From Bacteroidia bacterium (GTDB lineage Bacteria > Bacteroidota > Bacteroidia > Bacteroidales > UBA932), in assembly GCA_021153285.1 (NCBI GenBank), contig JAGKTT010000015.1, positions 1-50,564 of the forward strand: 50,564 nucleotides of DNA, written 5' to 3'. Under the pieces are notes generated by a model. It searched no databases. It saw nothing but the letters and a program-made list of their open reading frames with translations, and was not told the DNA's origin. This document shows, one piece after another, positions 23,303-32,640 of the stretch. The position numbers and the translations under genes are program-made. The stretch's first letter is position 1; each line of letters opens with the position of its first letter.

Positions 23303-24880
23303 TTAGAGGACGGTATTCTTCACGCAGCGGACTGATGCTCCAGCGAGGAAGTTGCCATAGGCTACGCTCACTTTCTCGTTTGAGGCGTTGTAAGTCGGCA
23401 TCAGATAGTAGAACTGAATGTTCTTGAGTGAGCCATCCTCATTGGTGAATGTCTTATATGTAGAAGAGCCTATGAGATAAGACATAATACCGTATACGCC
23501 ATTATAATTTGTAACGGTATAGCTTCCTGTTCCGGTAGTATTGGCCTTATTCCTCATACTTGCGAACTGCCATTCCCATCCAGCTTCCTTGAGGGCTGCG
23601 AGGCTTGCTCCCTTGATTACCGGATCGAAATATGCTCCGTCTGGATTTGTAAGGGCACTGTTTGAACATTGGCCTACAAGTCCGGTGAGTTCTGAAACTG
23701 TAGGAATGTGCCAGCCTTCAGGGCAGATACCCTGGGTACCTTCGAATGTGCCGGCGTTATCTGCAGTGACTTCCTCGACTGAGAAAGCAGTCGCGGCATC
23801 GTAAAGAAGACCAAGTGTTTCAGCAAGTGCCGGGTCTGCAACCTTTTCTGCATTTGCAGCCGGATACCAGATGCCGGCATCCTCTGCAGGGTCGCTTGAG
23901 ACGGTCTTTCCGCGTGGGATGAAACGGAGGTTTTCTGCCATCCAGGTATTTCCGTCGGCAAGTGTCACGGTCTTGTATTCCACTCCGTCATAAACGAAAT
24001 ATCCGTCATATTCTGTGAACTCCACAGGGAGCTCTTCAGTGGTTCCTTCTCCATCGAATCCGATCTCGCCTTCATCAGTCCAGTTTTCGATCTCTCCTGA
24101 AGCGCTTACTGTCATATCGTCCTGAAGGAGACGGGCGTTGATGGTGTACTGACCGCCTGACTTGAGAGTCATCTCTGCGAGCGGCTGTGAGATTTTCTTG
24201 CCGTTGGAGAGGGTTACGATAAGTTCGAGTTTTGTGGTGCCTGGGATGACGATGGCTTTCCATACCTTACCGGCTGTTGCCTCAAATGCCTTGATCGGAG
24301 AAGGTTCCATAGCAGGAAGAATGCCGCTGTATTCCGATACGGCCATTGTGGCAATGTCAATGTCTGCTGCCGGGCGGCTGCCACCAAGTCCCACTTCCTC
24401 CACTGATGCGCCGGACTGATTGTCAATATTGACTACAATCTTGGTCATCAAGTGCTTGAATACCATTGTGATGGCGTTTGGAGTAGGGAGGACGCCGGTC
24501 TTTGATGCGGCCATAAGGTCGGCCTGTCCGATGCCTTCAGTCTGGTCTTCTATAGCATAATATGCGGCTGGAGTGCCGGCTTCTGAATATGGATAATAGG
24601 CATAGACGTCAGCCTCTGAATATGCATCTGCATACCACATAAGGTCGCTGCTGAATACACTTCCGTCATATGTAAGAAGGGCATTATCTGCATATTTCTG
24701 AGTGTCGTTCACCTTTGCGATGGTGAGTCCGATCTTGTCACCGCTTTCGAAGTTTACTTCAGTGGCTTTGGTGATTACCGGTTCGATCTGAACCTTTCCG
24801 GGGGCAGCCTCAGGCTGTGCCGGTTTCTGGCAGGCTGCTAGGGCAAGCACTGCGAGAGAGATGGATAGATAACGTTTCAT
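23303..24880 (-). CDS. Fimbrillin-like FISUMP-domain surface lipoprotein
   Basis: 525 residues. The lipobox ALAAC (Cys17) is followed by a fimbrillin/Mfa-like domain of about 25-270 (VITKATEVNFESGDKIGLTI; VYAYYPYSE; MVFKHLMTKIVVNI are characteristic). A C-terminal FISUMP domain lies at about 300-525 (GNTWMAENLRF, CPEGWHIPTVSELTGL, GASVRCVKN). It lacks Big-2 repeats, and its C-terminal codons show no NNC bias, unlike the lipoprotein at 19260. It is the last gene in the direction of the DUF6850/DUF4876/TonB-receptor operon but is separated from it by a 296-bp repeat-filled gap. It could be a surface partner of that system or an independent adhesin. Confidence 0.85.
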   Translation of the reverse strand: MKRYLSISLAVLALAACQKPAQPEAAPGKVQIEPVITKATEVNFESGDKIGLTIAKVNDTQKYADNALLTYDGSVFSSDLMWYADAYSEADVYAYYPYSEAGTPAAYYAIEDQTEGIGQADLMAASKTGVLPTPNAITMVFKHLMTKIVVNIDNQSGASVEEVGLGGSRPAADIDIATMAVSEYSGILPAMEPSPIKAFEATAGKVWKAIVIPGTTKLELIVTLSNGKKISQPLAEMTLKSGGQYTINARLLQDDMTVSASGEIENWTDEGEIGFDGEGTTEELPVEFTEYDGYFVYDGVEYKTVTLADGNTWMAENLRFIPRGKTVSSDPAEDAGIWYPAANAEKVADPALAETLGLLYDAATAFSVEEVTADNAGTFEGTQGICPEGWHIPTVSELTGLVGQCSNSALTNPDGAYFDPVIKGASLAALKEAGWEWQFASMRNKANTTGTGSYTVTNYNGVYGIMSYLIGSSTYKTFTNEDGSLKNIQFYYLMPTYNASNEKVSVAYGNFLAGASVRCVKNTVL

Positions 24881-24913
24881 AGTTTTATAAATTTGTTTTT
24901 AATATTTTGTTTG

Positions 24914-25150
24914 GAGATTCTCACGTCGCCTTTCAGGCTCCTCAGAATGACAATGGGGAGATTCTTTTGCTTTCTGCTCTCTCAGAATGACAATGGGGAG
25001 ATTCTTTTGCTTTCTGCTCGCTCAGAATGACAATGGGGGATTCTTTTGCTTTCTGCTCGCTCAGAATGACAAAAAGGCTCGGAATGGCAGGGAGGAGATT
25101 CTTCGCTTCGCTCAGAATGACAGTAGAGGGCTCAGAATGACAAGGGGCTC
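24914..25150 (-). repeat. Tandem array of intergenic repeat family 2
   Basis: AGATTCT...CTCAGAATGACA occurs repeatedly; the central units at 24959 and 24999 (and about 25039) have a 40-bp period (AGATTCTTTTGCTTTCTGCT then C-rich end plus CAGAATGACAATGGGG). The outer units are shorter or more diverged. The array fills most of the 296 bp between the FISUMP and DUF6850 genes. Confidence 0.85.
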
Positions 25151-25176
25151 GTAATGACAATCAACGTTCAATAATT

Positions 25177-26682
25177 TTAGAAGGACAATCCGAGGCGGAG
25201 GACGGTGGTGAGACGATTTGAGTCGGTGGTCTGCGGAAGGCTGAAACCGTGGGTCCAGAAACCTTCGGCCTGCAGATAGATACCCTTGCGGAAATTGTAT
25301 CTCAGCGACAAAGAGGCCTCCGACCTGGTGGCCGTGAGGAATTCCATCTGGCGTGAGTACCATTCTTCCAGTCTGAAAGGAGATGTCTGCACTCCGCTGT
25401 CTTGAGTGACCTTGTCGGAGGATTCCTTGACAGAACCACCTCTGAAGGCCAATCCTGCTCCAAGATCGAACCGATTTAAATGTACCAGGGCCTCGGCTCC
25501 GGCCTTCCAGTTCATCAGACTCTGGGTAAATACGAATGGATACATCTGCGAAGACAGACCGTTCTTCCATCTGATATCTGCCCCGACAAGAATTTCGAAT
25601 TTCTTTCCAACCAATTCATACTCAGGGGATAATGAAATCGTTTCCTGAGTCAGTATCCTGTTGCTTCCGTGGTTCAGTACGGAGGTGACTCCGTTCTCGC
25701 TCACCTTTTCCAATATGCTTTCATCCAGTCCGAGACCTTTCCAGCCTAAATCGATCCGGGCATAGTGCCTGAACTGTTCTCCATCCTTCCGGTATCCTAA
25801 AACGACTCCAATCTCATTACCAGGAAAGCGGAACCATATATATTCCTTTTCTCCGATTGTTCCATTGGTACGGAGGTACTCGGCTTCTGCGAAAAAGCCA
25901 TTGTACTGCATCTGAAGGGCTACTCCATTGCTGAAATCCTTTACCGGGAATCCGTTCACTCCGGCCTCCGAAAGGTGGAGTCCGCTGCCACTCCAGACCG
26001 AATAGACTCCGTACATCAGCCCTTTGTCCAGGAAGGCATAGTATGATGATTCGGACGTTCCTACCTGCTCGGCCTTGATGCTTTCGCTGGTTTTACGGAA
26101 AATGTAGCTTCCGCCAATGGCAAAGTTTCCGCTGTGGTAAGTGAATCCCGGCGCGAGAGTCATATCAAGCTTCCAGTTCGTATGTCTGAGGTCCTTTTTC
26201 TTGGCCATATTGGCCGATTCAAAATCCATTGCCGCTCCGATCCTCCAGCGAGGAGTCAGGTCGTATGAAAATCCTCCGTCTAAGGCATAGGTCTGCAAAC
26301 TCTTGCGTCCAGGAGTGAACTCCAGCATATTCACAGGATAGAATCCCGGGTCAATGAACATCGATCCGCACATACCGTATCCTTCGGTCTGTTCAAAGGA
26401 GAACGAACCCTTCAGGGACAATCTTTCCAGATGTCTGATGCTGGCAGTAGCCGCACCTGTACTCCAGCCTTTTTCAGCCTGCCAGGTATCTCGGAATCCT
26501 CCGGTTTCGTACTTGCCGTAAGCCTCTGCATATGAGCGGGATACGCTATCCTGACGTATGCCGGACACATTTCTTGAGCTATTCCAGAAATTGTCCTTCA
26601 CGACCCTTTCGTACCTCTGCGCCGAAACAGTCAGTCCGCACAGTAGCAGCACCAATCCCGATATGTATCTGAACTTATTCAT
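25177..26682 (-). CDS. DUF6850-type outer membrane beta-barrel protein
   Basis: 501 residues with a signal peptide (MNKFRYISGLVLLLCGLTVSAQ). The rest is a long series of amphipathic strands ending in an aromatic-flanked strand (LTTVLRLGLSF), which marks an outer membrane beta-barrel. The ATG at 26682 is used because the 27-residue upstream extension lacks a signal sequence. It overlaps the DUF4876 gene by 8 bp, so the two are coupled. I place it in DUF6850 from its size, its opening after the signal (RYERVVKDNFWNSSRNVSGI) and its neighbours. Function unknown. Confidence 0.78.
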   Translation of the reverse strand: MNKFRYISGLVLLLCGLTVSAQRYERVVKDNFWNSSRNVSGIRQDSVSRSYAEAYGKYETGGFRDTWQAEKGWSTGAATASIRHLERLSLKGSFSFEQTEGYGMCGSMFIDPGFYPVNMLEFTPGRKSLQTYALDGGFSYDLTPRWRIGAAMDFESANMAKKKDLRHTNWKLDMTLAPGFTYHSGNFAIGGSYIFRKTSESIKAEQVGTSESSYYAFLDKGLMYGVYSVWSGSGLHLSEAGVNGFPVKDFSNGVALQMQYNGFFAEAEYLRTNGTIGEKEYIWFRFPGNEIGVVLGYRKDGEQFRHYARIDLGWKGLGLDESILEKVSENGVTSVLNHGSNRILTQETISLSPEYELVGKKFEILVGADIRWKNGLSSQMYPFVFTQSLMNWKAGAEALVHLNRFDLGAGLAFRGGSVKESSDKVTQDSGVQTSPFRLEEWYSRQMEFLTATRSEASLSLRYNFRKGIYLQAEGFWTHGFSLPQTTDSNRLTTVLRLGLSF

Positions 26683-27892
26683 AAAGAGACTGTTTTTCGG
26701 ATTCATAGAAATCGTTGAGGGAATTGTTGGTGTCTGTGAGCACCTCATATCCTGAAGCTGCACTTGCCTCCTTGTCTACGTGTCTCATCAGACTATGGCC
26801 GAGAAATACATCTGTCTGCAATGCATATCCTGCATCAGCGGATGGAGCAAGTCTCTTGGAATTATTGGCAGAACGGGCGTCGAATACCTCCACGGCGTCA
26901 TATACCCATTCATAAGGTATCTTCACGACATTGTCGATGCTGCTTCCCGGAACCGGAGTGATATTGTCCGGTATGTTTACGAATTCCTGAATGCTCATTC
27001 CCTTTGTCTTCCAAAGCACGAGGGTAGGCGAACTCAAAGAGAATGTATATGCATTTGCCTGACCGGTCTTTATAACCACATCGATTATCCTTTCATCGGA
27101 AATCTGGTCTCCCGGAGCCGGATGATATGCAGTGTTCCAGAAATATGTGAGATTATAGCATACGAAATAGTCCGGTTTGTTCAGGTTTACCGAAAGAGGA
27201 TATTGAAGGCTATGGTCAATGGCGCCTCTGAGACAGATCACTGCATCCTCGCCCGGCTGGAGTGGGAAGTCATCACCGTCTCCAGGGAACTGCCAAACGG
27301 CCTGGATTATCGGCAGGAAGTCCGGGAATATGCTTTCTCCAGTGGCCGGATCCTTTGATACCCAAGGGTTTGAAGCTGTAGCATTGTTCGGAGACAATGT
27401 TCCGAAACAAAGGCTGTCGAGATACTGGACATTATAGTCGTTATTGTGCAGGATGAAATACTGGTCACCCTGGTAATCGCCTTCCTGAGGCAGTTTCTTG
27501 CATCCGCCGCAGTAGATTTCCTTAATGACGATCGAACCTGCCTTCGAATAGGACAATGGCAGCTTCAGATTCAGGTCGGCACCTGAGAGAACCACCTTGT
27601 CGGCCGCTCCATTGAATACATCTGAGCCGGAACGCCCGCTGATGTTCACTCTGTAGATTCCGTCGGGAAGGCTCATTGCGAAGCTTCCTGAGGCGTCTGT
27701 GAGGGCGGTGTATCTGCTTCCGGTGTTGATTTCCTCCACAAGGGCATCGGAGCCTTGCAGGTCGAAGCCTTCGTAGCCGGCAGGGTACTGGGCTGTCACC
27801 GACAGCAGGTGGAGGGATCCTTTGTACGGATCCTTTATGCCTGCGCAGGAGGCAGCCAGAACTATGGTCAATATGTATAGTATCCTTTTCAT
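26675..27892 (-). CDS. DUF4876-type surface lipoprotein
   Basis: 405 residues, with a lipoprotein signal (MKRILYILTIVLAASC, Cys16). An N-terminal Ig/carboxypeptidase-regulatory-like fold of about 25-110 (ALTDASGSFAMSLPDGIYRVNI) is followed by the DUF4876 body. The features here are IKEIYCGGCKKLPQEGDYQGDQYFILHN, in which GGC is followed by a short lamin-tail-like fold. The protein lies between a TonB-dependent receptor and an outer membrane barrel, as I recall from other Bacteroidales. It probably serves as the surface-exposed partner of the receptor, in the way SusD serves SusC, but it is not a SusD. The substrate is unknown. Confidence 0.8.
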   Translation of the reverse strand: MKRILYILTIVLAASCAGIKDPYKGSLHLLSVTAQYPAGYEGFDLQGSDALVEEINTGSRYTALTDASGSFAMSLPDGIYRVNISGRSGSDVFNGAADKVVLSGADLNLKLPLSYSKAGSIVIKEIYCGGCKKLPQEGDYQGDQYFILHNNDYNVQYLDSLCFGTLSPNNATASNPWVSKDPATGESIFPDFLPIIQAVWQFPGDGDDFPLQPGEDAVICLRGAIDHSLQYPLSVNLNKPDYFVCYNLTYFWNTAYHPAPGDQISDERIIDVVIKTGQANAYTFSLSSPTLVLWKTKGMSIQEFVNIPDNITPVPGSSIDNVVKIPYEWVYDAVEVFDARSANNSKRLAPSADAGYALQTDVFLGHSLMRHVDKEASAASGYEVLTDTNNSLNDFYESEKQSLYE

Positions 27893-27894
27893 AA

Positions 27895-27952
27895 GATTCT
27901 CACGTCACTTCGTTCCTCAGAATGACAAATAGGCCCGTTCCTCGGAATGACA
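27895..27952 (-). repeat. Intergenic repeat family 2 inside the receptor operon
   Basis: GATTCTCACGTCACTTCG, then CTCAGAATGACA and CTCGGAATGACA. It fills the 63-bp gap between the TonB-receptor and DUF4876 genes, so it is transcribed within the operon. Confidence 0.75.
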
Positions 27953-27955
27953 ATG

Positions 27956-30772
27956 TCAAAATTTCAATCGGCAGGTCAGTCCGTAGTAGAAGGCCGGGGT
28001 GAAGATCGCTCCCACTCCTGTCGCCATCGACACTACATATGGCCTTGAGTTCGTAAAGTTATTGGCAAAGAATGATAGGGAAATATGATCTCCTATCTCC
28101 TTTGTAATGCTAAGGTTAGCAGACATATAGGCCCCGTATCCATCCTGAGCAAAAGTATAGGCATTGGATGATTTGAGTATCAGGTTCGCAAATGCAGGAT
28201 CTGCAGCCTGGACATCTGTGAAAGGGTGCACATTACCGTCCATATCCATATATGATACCGGGCGGATGGCTGTGTATGAATTTCCGTTGTAAATGTCTCC
28301 ACCGGTCGGGGTCTTGCCGGCCTCGCTTACGGTGTAGGCATATTGGGCGCCATTGTACACCGACAGGTTCCTGCTTCGTCTGAGAAGACTCATTTCCAGC
28401 CTGCAGGTTATTATCAGACGGGCCTGTGGAATGTGTGTTATAGCGGTGAGATTGGCGTCAAGATTGTGGGTTATCTTTCCGTTGGCCACAGCATTGCCGC
28501 CTGTTCCGTTGGCATAGATTCCGACATATTGGTATGAACGGTTAGCAAGCGAGGTGTGTGACCATCCGTTCTGGTAATAGGCTGCGAGCTGGTCGTTCAG
28601 ATACTTGGTGAAAGTATATGATGCATCCAGACGGAATGATGTCCTGACTGGTTTGATTTCAGGGAAGTCTATCACAAGCTCAGCACCGGCCCTCTTTACA
28701 TCGGCTCCATTGTTCTGCTTGGTCGATTTCGCGAAGGTGCGGTCAGTGACCTTTATATTCATAGGGGTCCAATAATCATCGTCGCCGCCTCTTACATACA
28801 TCATTCCGGTCTGACTGTCCACCTTGATCTGAGGGTCTGTCGGAATGGTGAATCCTTCCGGACGCTGAAGTATGTTGTATAAATATGGTTCATACACATC
28901 GATGAAATTGTACGGGCCTTTTGTGATGTTGTAAAATCCTGTCAATGAGACTTTTGTCCCGAAGAATAAGGCTTCAAGCCCCAGCTCGGAGCTGCTGTTG
29001 CGCTGCCAGCGAAGGTCGGGATTGTATGTGACCGTGTATGGCTGAGTATAATAGATGTAGCTGGTCTGGTCACCGTGCGGGAAGCCGAAGGTCTGGATGT
29101 CGCGGTACTCCTGCTTAGGATAGAGGATGTAGTACGAAGGCAGTTTTTCGGTGATTCCCCAGCCTCCCCTGACAGCAAGGCCTTCTGCGAGCTGCCATTT
29201 GAGATTGAAACGAGGGGAGAGGGTGGCCTTCTTGTTATAGAGCGAACCCTGGATGAATACATTTTCCATACGGAGTCCGGCTGTGACTTCTAGTTTGGTG
29301 CGAGCTATCGGAAGAGTCAGATGTTCCTCGGCATAGACTGACAGATTGTGCATAAACGGATAGTCTGTATATGGCCTCGGCCTGTATCCGTTGGATGCGA
29401 GGGACGGATCCTGATAGTATTCTCCCTTTCCTACATTGCCGTTCGCCTTCCATTGCACTCCTGCCTTGAGCTGGCTCTTTACTTCATCCCAGCGTTTATG
29501 CCAATTGTATTTCACGGAAGTAGCCAGGTCAAGTTCCTTTGAGTCTATGATCTGATCCGAGAAGAATGTCAGAGGAAGTCTGTCGGCTATGAAATATCCT
29601 TCCTGCTCTGCGTGTACGGCAGGCTGCTTCGAAGCGTAGGATTCGTATTTGTGGTAATGGTAGAGATTGTCATTGAAATTGACCGAGGCGTCGAATTTCA
29701 GATTGGTTATGCCCGGCTTGTTCAGCTGCCAGGTCAGGGATGTATTGCCCCTGAAGGCATTGTCTCTTTCTTTCTGGAACTCTCCGGTGAATGCGTCCGG
29801 GTCGTCCTTTGTGTTCATTCCTCCGATGTTTCCGGTGAATCCGGCCTCGAAGCGCAGTCCCTTGGCGAAGGTGTTGCTGTAGCCGAGAGTGATGGAGGTT
29901 CTGGTGTAGGATTCGTAAGGTGAAATGAGCTTCTTTATGGCCCTGGCCCATTCCGCACTGAGGTTCAATACTCCGTTATTATCCTGAAGGTCAATTCCTT
30001 TCGAAACTGAAGCCTGATATGTGCGCGGATTGACCGAGAAGGTGACATTTGTCGGCGTACGGCCCTTGCGTGTGTTGATTCTGACCATTCCGCTTCCGAG
30101 GTCGCCATATTCCGCAGAAGGGACTCCGGTGATGACCTCAATGGATTCAATGTTTTCCACTGCCACGCTTCTGGTGTCGACTCCGCCCATTTCTCCGAAC
30201 GACGCATTGTTTCCGAGTCTGACTCCGTCTACTTCCACAGCCGTTCCGAATGCAGCGTTTCCGTTGCCGGTGCCTCCCTCGCGGATGGAGAACGAGTTTT
30301 CGGTGGTAAGGTCAGGATTGACGGTCTTTCCTCCCGGAAGAAGGGCTGCGACGTCGGTCATATTGGACAATTGCAGGTGGTTCAATGCATCTCGTCCGAG
30401 GCTGTGCGTGGTCCCGAGGCCATCCTTGGCCTTTTGAGCCGTCACTACCACTTCGTCCAATGCGAGTGAACTTTCGTGCAGCCTGATTTCTAGATTTTCA
30501 ATGTCTTTATTGACATCGATTTCCATAAGGACGCTCACGTAACCCAGGCAGGAAGCTTCCAGTTCGTGCTTTCCCGGTTCTACATTATTGAAAGTGAATT
30601 CTCCTTCAATATCAGTGCTCGCCCAGAGGTAATCGGTTCCTATTCTGACAACGGCTCCGATGACCGGATCGCCTGATCCGGCATCAATTATTCTGCCGCT
30701 GACAGCCCTGGATTGTGCATCCGCACCCAGGACTATCAGCAGTAGAAATGCAATTGTCAGAAACTTACGCAT
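27956..30772 (-). CDS. TonB-dependent outer membrane receptor with CarboxypepD_reg-like domain
   Basis: 938 residues. A signal peptide (about 1-19) is followed by a carboxypeptidase-regulatory-like domain at 20-105 (VSGRIIDAGSGDPVIGAVVRIG). Next is a TonB-box-like DEVVVTAQK and a plug of about 115-240 (VENIESIEVITGVPSAEYGDLGSGMVRINTRKG), then a beta-barrel ending in an aromatic residue (YYGLTCRLKF). It imports a bulky substrate across the outer membrane with energy from TonB. It is not SusC-like: no SusD gene is next to it. The start lies 3 bp after the C69 dipeptidase stop. Peptide or metal-chelate uptake are both possible. Confidence 0.9.
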   Translation of the reverse strand: MRKFLTIAFLLLIVLGADAQSRAVSGRIIDAGSGDPVIGAVVRIGTDYLWASTDIEGEFTFNNVEPGKHELEASCLGYVSVLMEIDVNKDIENLEIRLHESSLALDEVVVTAQKAKDGLGTTHSLGRDALNHLQLSNMTDVAALLPGGKTVNPDLTTENSFSIREGGTGNGNAAFGTAVEVDGVRLGNNASFGEMGGVDTRSVAVENIESIEVITGVPSAEYGDLGSGMVRINTRKGRTPTNVTFSVNPRTYQASVSKGIDLQDNNGVLNLSAEWARAIKKLISPYESYTRTSITLGYSNTFAKGLRFEAGFTGNIGGMNTKDDPDAFTGEFQKERDNAFRGNTSLTWQLNKPGITNLKFDASVNFNDNLYHYHKYESYASKQPAVHAEQEGYFIADRLPLTFFSDQIIDSKELDLATSVKYNWHKRWDEVKSQLKAGVQWKANGNVGKGEYYQDPSLASNGYRPRPYTDYPFMHNLSVYAEEHLTLPIARTKLEVTAGLRMENVFIQGSLYNKKATLSPRFNLKWQLAEGLAVRGGWGITEKLPSYYILYPKQEYRDIQTFGFPHGDQTSYIYYTQPYTVTYNPDLRWQRNSSSELGLEALFFGTKVSLTGFYNITKGPYNFIDVYEPYLYNILQRPEGFTIPTDPQIKVDSQTGMMYVRGGDDDYWTPMNIKVTDRTFAKSTKQNNGADVKRAGAELVIDFPEIKPVRTSFRLDASYTFTKYLNDQLAAYYQNGWSHTSLANRSYQYVGIYANGTGGNAVANGKITHNLDANLTAITHIPQARLIITCRLEMSLLRRSRNLSVYNGAQYAYTVSEAGKTPTGGDIYNGNSYTAIRPVSYMDMDGNVHPFTDVQAADPAFANLILKSSNAYTFAQDGYGAYMSANLSITKEIGDHISLSFFANNFTNSRPYVVSMATGVGAIFTPAFYYGLTCRLKF

Positions 30773-30775
30773 TCT

Positions 30776-32536
30776 TTATCTTTCTTCAATAGTCTTGCCG
30801 TGATCTTTGGCTGTAACTTCCTTCCACTTGTCTGTATAGCCCGGCTGAGTGATCTTGGCAGGGATGCAGTCGGTGTGCTCGTTTGTGACGAAGCTTCCGT
30901 CCTCGTTCTGAGCCTTCACGTTTCCGTCGATGAATTTCACGAGGAGAAGCTGCTCGAGGGCTACCCATTTCTCGAAGATCTTCTGTGCATTGTCCACAGA
31001 GAATCGTGTAAGGTATTCGCGTACAGATGCATAAGGGTCCACTACCTTGCCGGCCTTGTTGTTGCGCTTGATCTGCTTGCGAGGCTTTTCAGCAGCTGCA
31101 TTGTAGAGTGCAAGGGCTTCCTGGTCGGCCTTTGCCACAGCCTCAGCCATCTCTGCCTCCCAAGCGTCGATTGCTGCATCCACTGTAGGGAACATTATGT
31201 TGTAGGCCTTGTAGCAGGCGTTTGCCACGCGGTTTGTCATCCAGAATGCAGATGTTGGAGAATAAGTGATCATATTGCCGTTACCTACGCGGAAGCTTTC
31301 AGGAACTTCATATGTAGAAGTGTAGATAGGAGTGAGATATGATGTCGCAGCATCGTCGCATCCGAACCAGTTCACTCCTCCGATTTCGTCAGGGAGCCAG
31401 CCTCTTGACTGTCCTACGAACCAGAATCCGGTCTGCTGAGTGGCGATAGCTCTTTCATTTACATACTTCTTTCCTTCGTACTCGAATCCCATTGGTCTCC
31501 AGCGGTATGGGAGGGCGTTTCCGCCTGCTCCTGCATCTACTGTCATATCCATAGGAGTGCCTTCGTAGTGGTCGCGCATCACGTCGGCAACGTTCTTTAC
31601 GCTGATCTTGCGTGAAGGCTTCACGAAGAGAGGGAATCTCTTGGTCTTGTCCCAGCCCATTGCATAGTCGATGTAGTCGTATGCGTCTGCTGTCACTTCG
31701 TTTCCGTTCTCGTCGAGATAAGTGAACTTGCCGTCGCAGAGGATATTGAATGCAGACCAGGCACGAGCCTCGCATCCGCGCATTCCGCTGAAATCAAGCG
31801 GTGCATAAGCGTCGCAGAAGCTGAAATCCTTGTCCTCGCCGCTGAAATAACCCTTTTCGCGTGCGAATGTGATTACGTCCGGTGCGTAGATGCAGTTCTC
31901 AGGGTCGTTCAGAGGGAATGTGCTGATGCGGGCCTGATTGGCGTGAGCGCAGATGTATCCGTCAGGAACTCTTCTTGCCACCCATACGATACCCTTGTTG
32001 TCCGGTCCTTTTCCGATGAGGTCCATAACCCAGACTTCATCCTTGTCAGCGAGTGAGAATGACTCACCGCTTGAGTAGTATCCGTATGTATTGGCGAGAT
32101 CCACGATGATGTCGATGGCCTCACGCGCAGTCTTTGCTCTTTCGAGTGCCACATAGATGAGCGAACCATAGTCCATCACTCCCTTAGGGTCTTCGAGCTC
32201 GGGACGGCCTCCGTATGTGGTCTCGGCGATGATGAGCTGGTGCTCGTTCATATTGCCCACTCTCTGATATGTTCTTCCCACTTGAGGGATGAGTCCGAGG
32301 TATTTGCCTGTATCCCATTCGTTTATCTGTCTCATATCTCCCGCTTTCCATACCCCTGCAGGAGCGTAGTAAAGTTCACCGTAGAGCTGGTGCGAGTCCG
32401 CTGCATAAGACACCATATTGGAACCGTCCGTGCTGGCTCCTTTTGTCACGAGGACATTAGTGCAGGCGTTGCTGTCAATGTTTGCGGTGAACATTGCCGT
32501 CGCCAATGCGATGAGTGCTGCTGAAATCCTTCTCAT
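30776..32536 (-). CDS. C69-family dipeptidase (exported)
   Basis: 586 residues. The N-terminus (MRRISAALIALATAMFTANIDSNA) is an export signal, and Cys25 (in NACTNVLVTKGASTDGSN) is the expected N-terminal nucleophile of peptidase family C69 (Ntn hydrolase fold). QLIIAETTYGGRP, the following DYGSLIYVALERAKTAREAI and the later SLADKDEVWVMDLIG are conserved in the family. These enzymes cleave dipeptides and acylated amino acids. It is the first gene of the operon with the TonB-dependent receptor (3-bp gap), so the receptor probably imports peptides or the products of peptide breakdown. A promoter -7 box lies at 32616-32623. Confidence 0.92.
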   Translation of the reverse strand: MRRISAALIALATAMFTANIDSNACTNVLVTKGASTDGSNMVSYAADSHQLYGELYYAPAGVWKAGDMRQINEWDTGKYLGLIPQVGRTYQRVGNMNEHQLIIAETTYGGRPELEDPKGVMDYGSLIYVALERAKTAREAIDIIVDLANTYGYYSSGESFSLADKDEVWVMDLIGKGPDNKGIVWVARRVPDGYICAHANQARISTFPLNDPENCIYAPDVITFAREKGYFSGEDKDFSFCDAYAPLDFSGMRGCEARAWSAFNILCDGKFTYLDENGNEVTADAYDYIDYAMGWDKTKRFPLFVKPSRKISVKNVADVMRDHYEGTPMDMTVDAGAGGNALPYRWRPMGFEYEGKKYVNERAIATQQTGFWFVGQSRGWLPDEIGGVNWFGCDDAATSYLTPIYTSTYEVPESFRVGNGNMITYSPTSAFWMTNRVANACYKAYNIMFPTVDAAIDAWEAEMAEAVAKADQEALALYNAAAEKPRKQIKRNNKAGKVVDPYASVREYLTRFSVDNAQKIFEKWVALEQLLLVKFIDGNVKAQNEDGSFVTNEHTDCIPAKITQPGYTDKWKEVTAKDHGKTIEER

Positions 32537-32583
32537 TTTGTTCTTTTATTATTATTAATTATTTTTGTGTCGTTTTTGGAGGG

Positions 32584-32623
32584 GGCTCCGGATGCGAGCC
32601 TTTTTCCCAATATTGCAAAACTA
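32584..32623 (-). promoter_or_regulatory. Promoter -7 box and leader hairpin of the C69/TonB-receptor operon
   Basis: Minus-strand TAGTTTTG (32616-32623) matches TAnnTTTG, giving an RNA start near 32610 and a leader of about 70 nt. GGCTC/GAGCC (32584-32588, 32596-32600; 7-nt loop) forms a hairpin early in that leader. Read on the plus strand, the hairpin is followed by TTTTT, so it could also stop transcription toward the divergent gene. Confidence 0.5.
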
Positions 32624-32640
32624 TAAAAAAATCATCAGAT

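Noticed and set aside
24914..25150. Possible CRISPR array
   Set aside because: The units are nearly contiguous, with a 40-bp period and no unique spacers of constant length, and no cas genes are present.
26780..27358. 192-codon plus-strand open frame
   Set aside because: Opposite the DUF4876 gene and without recognisable features.
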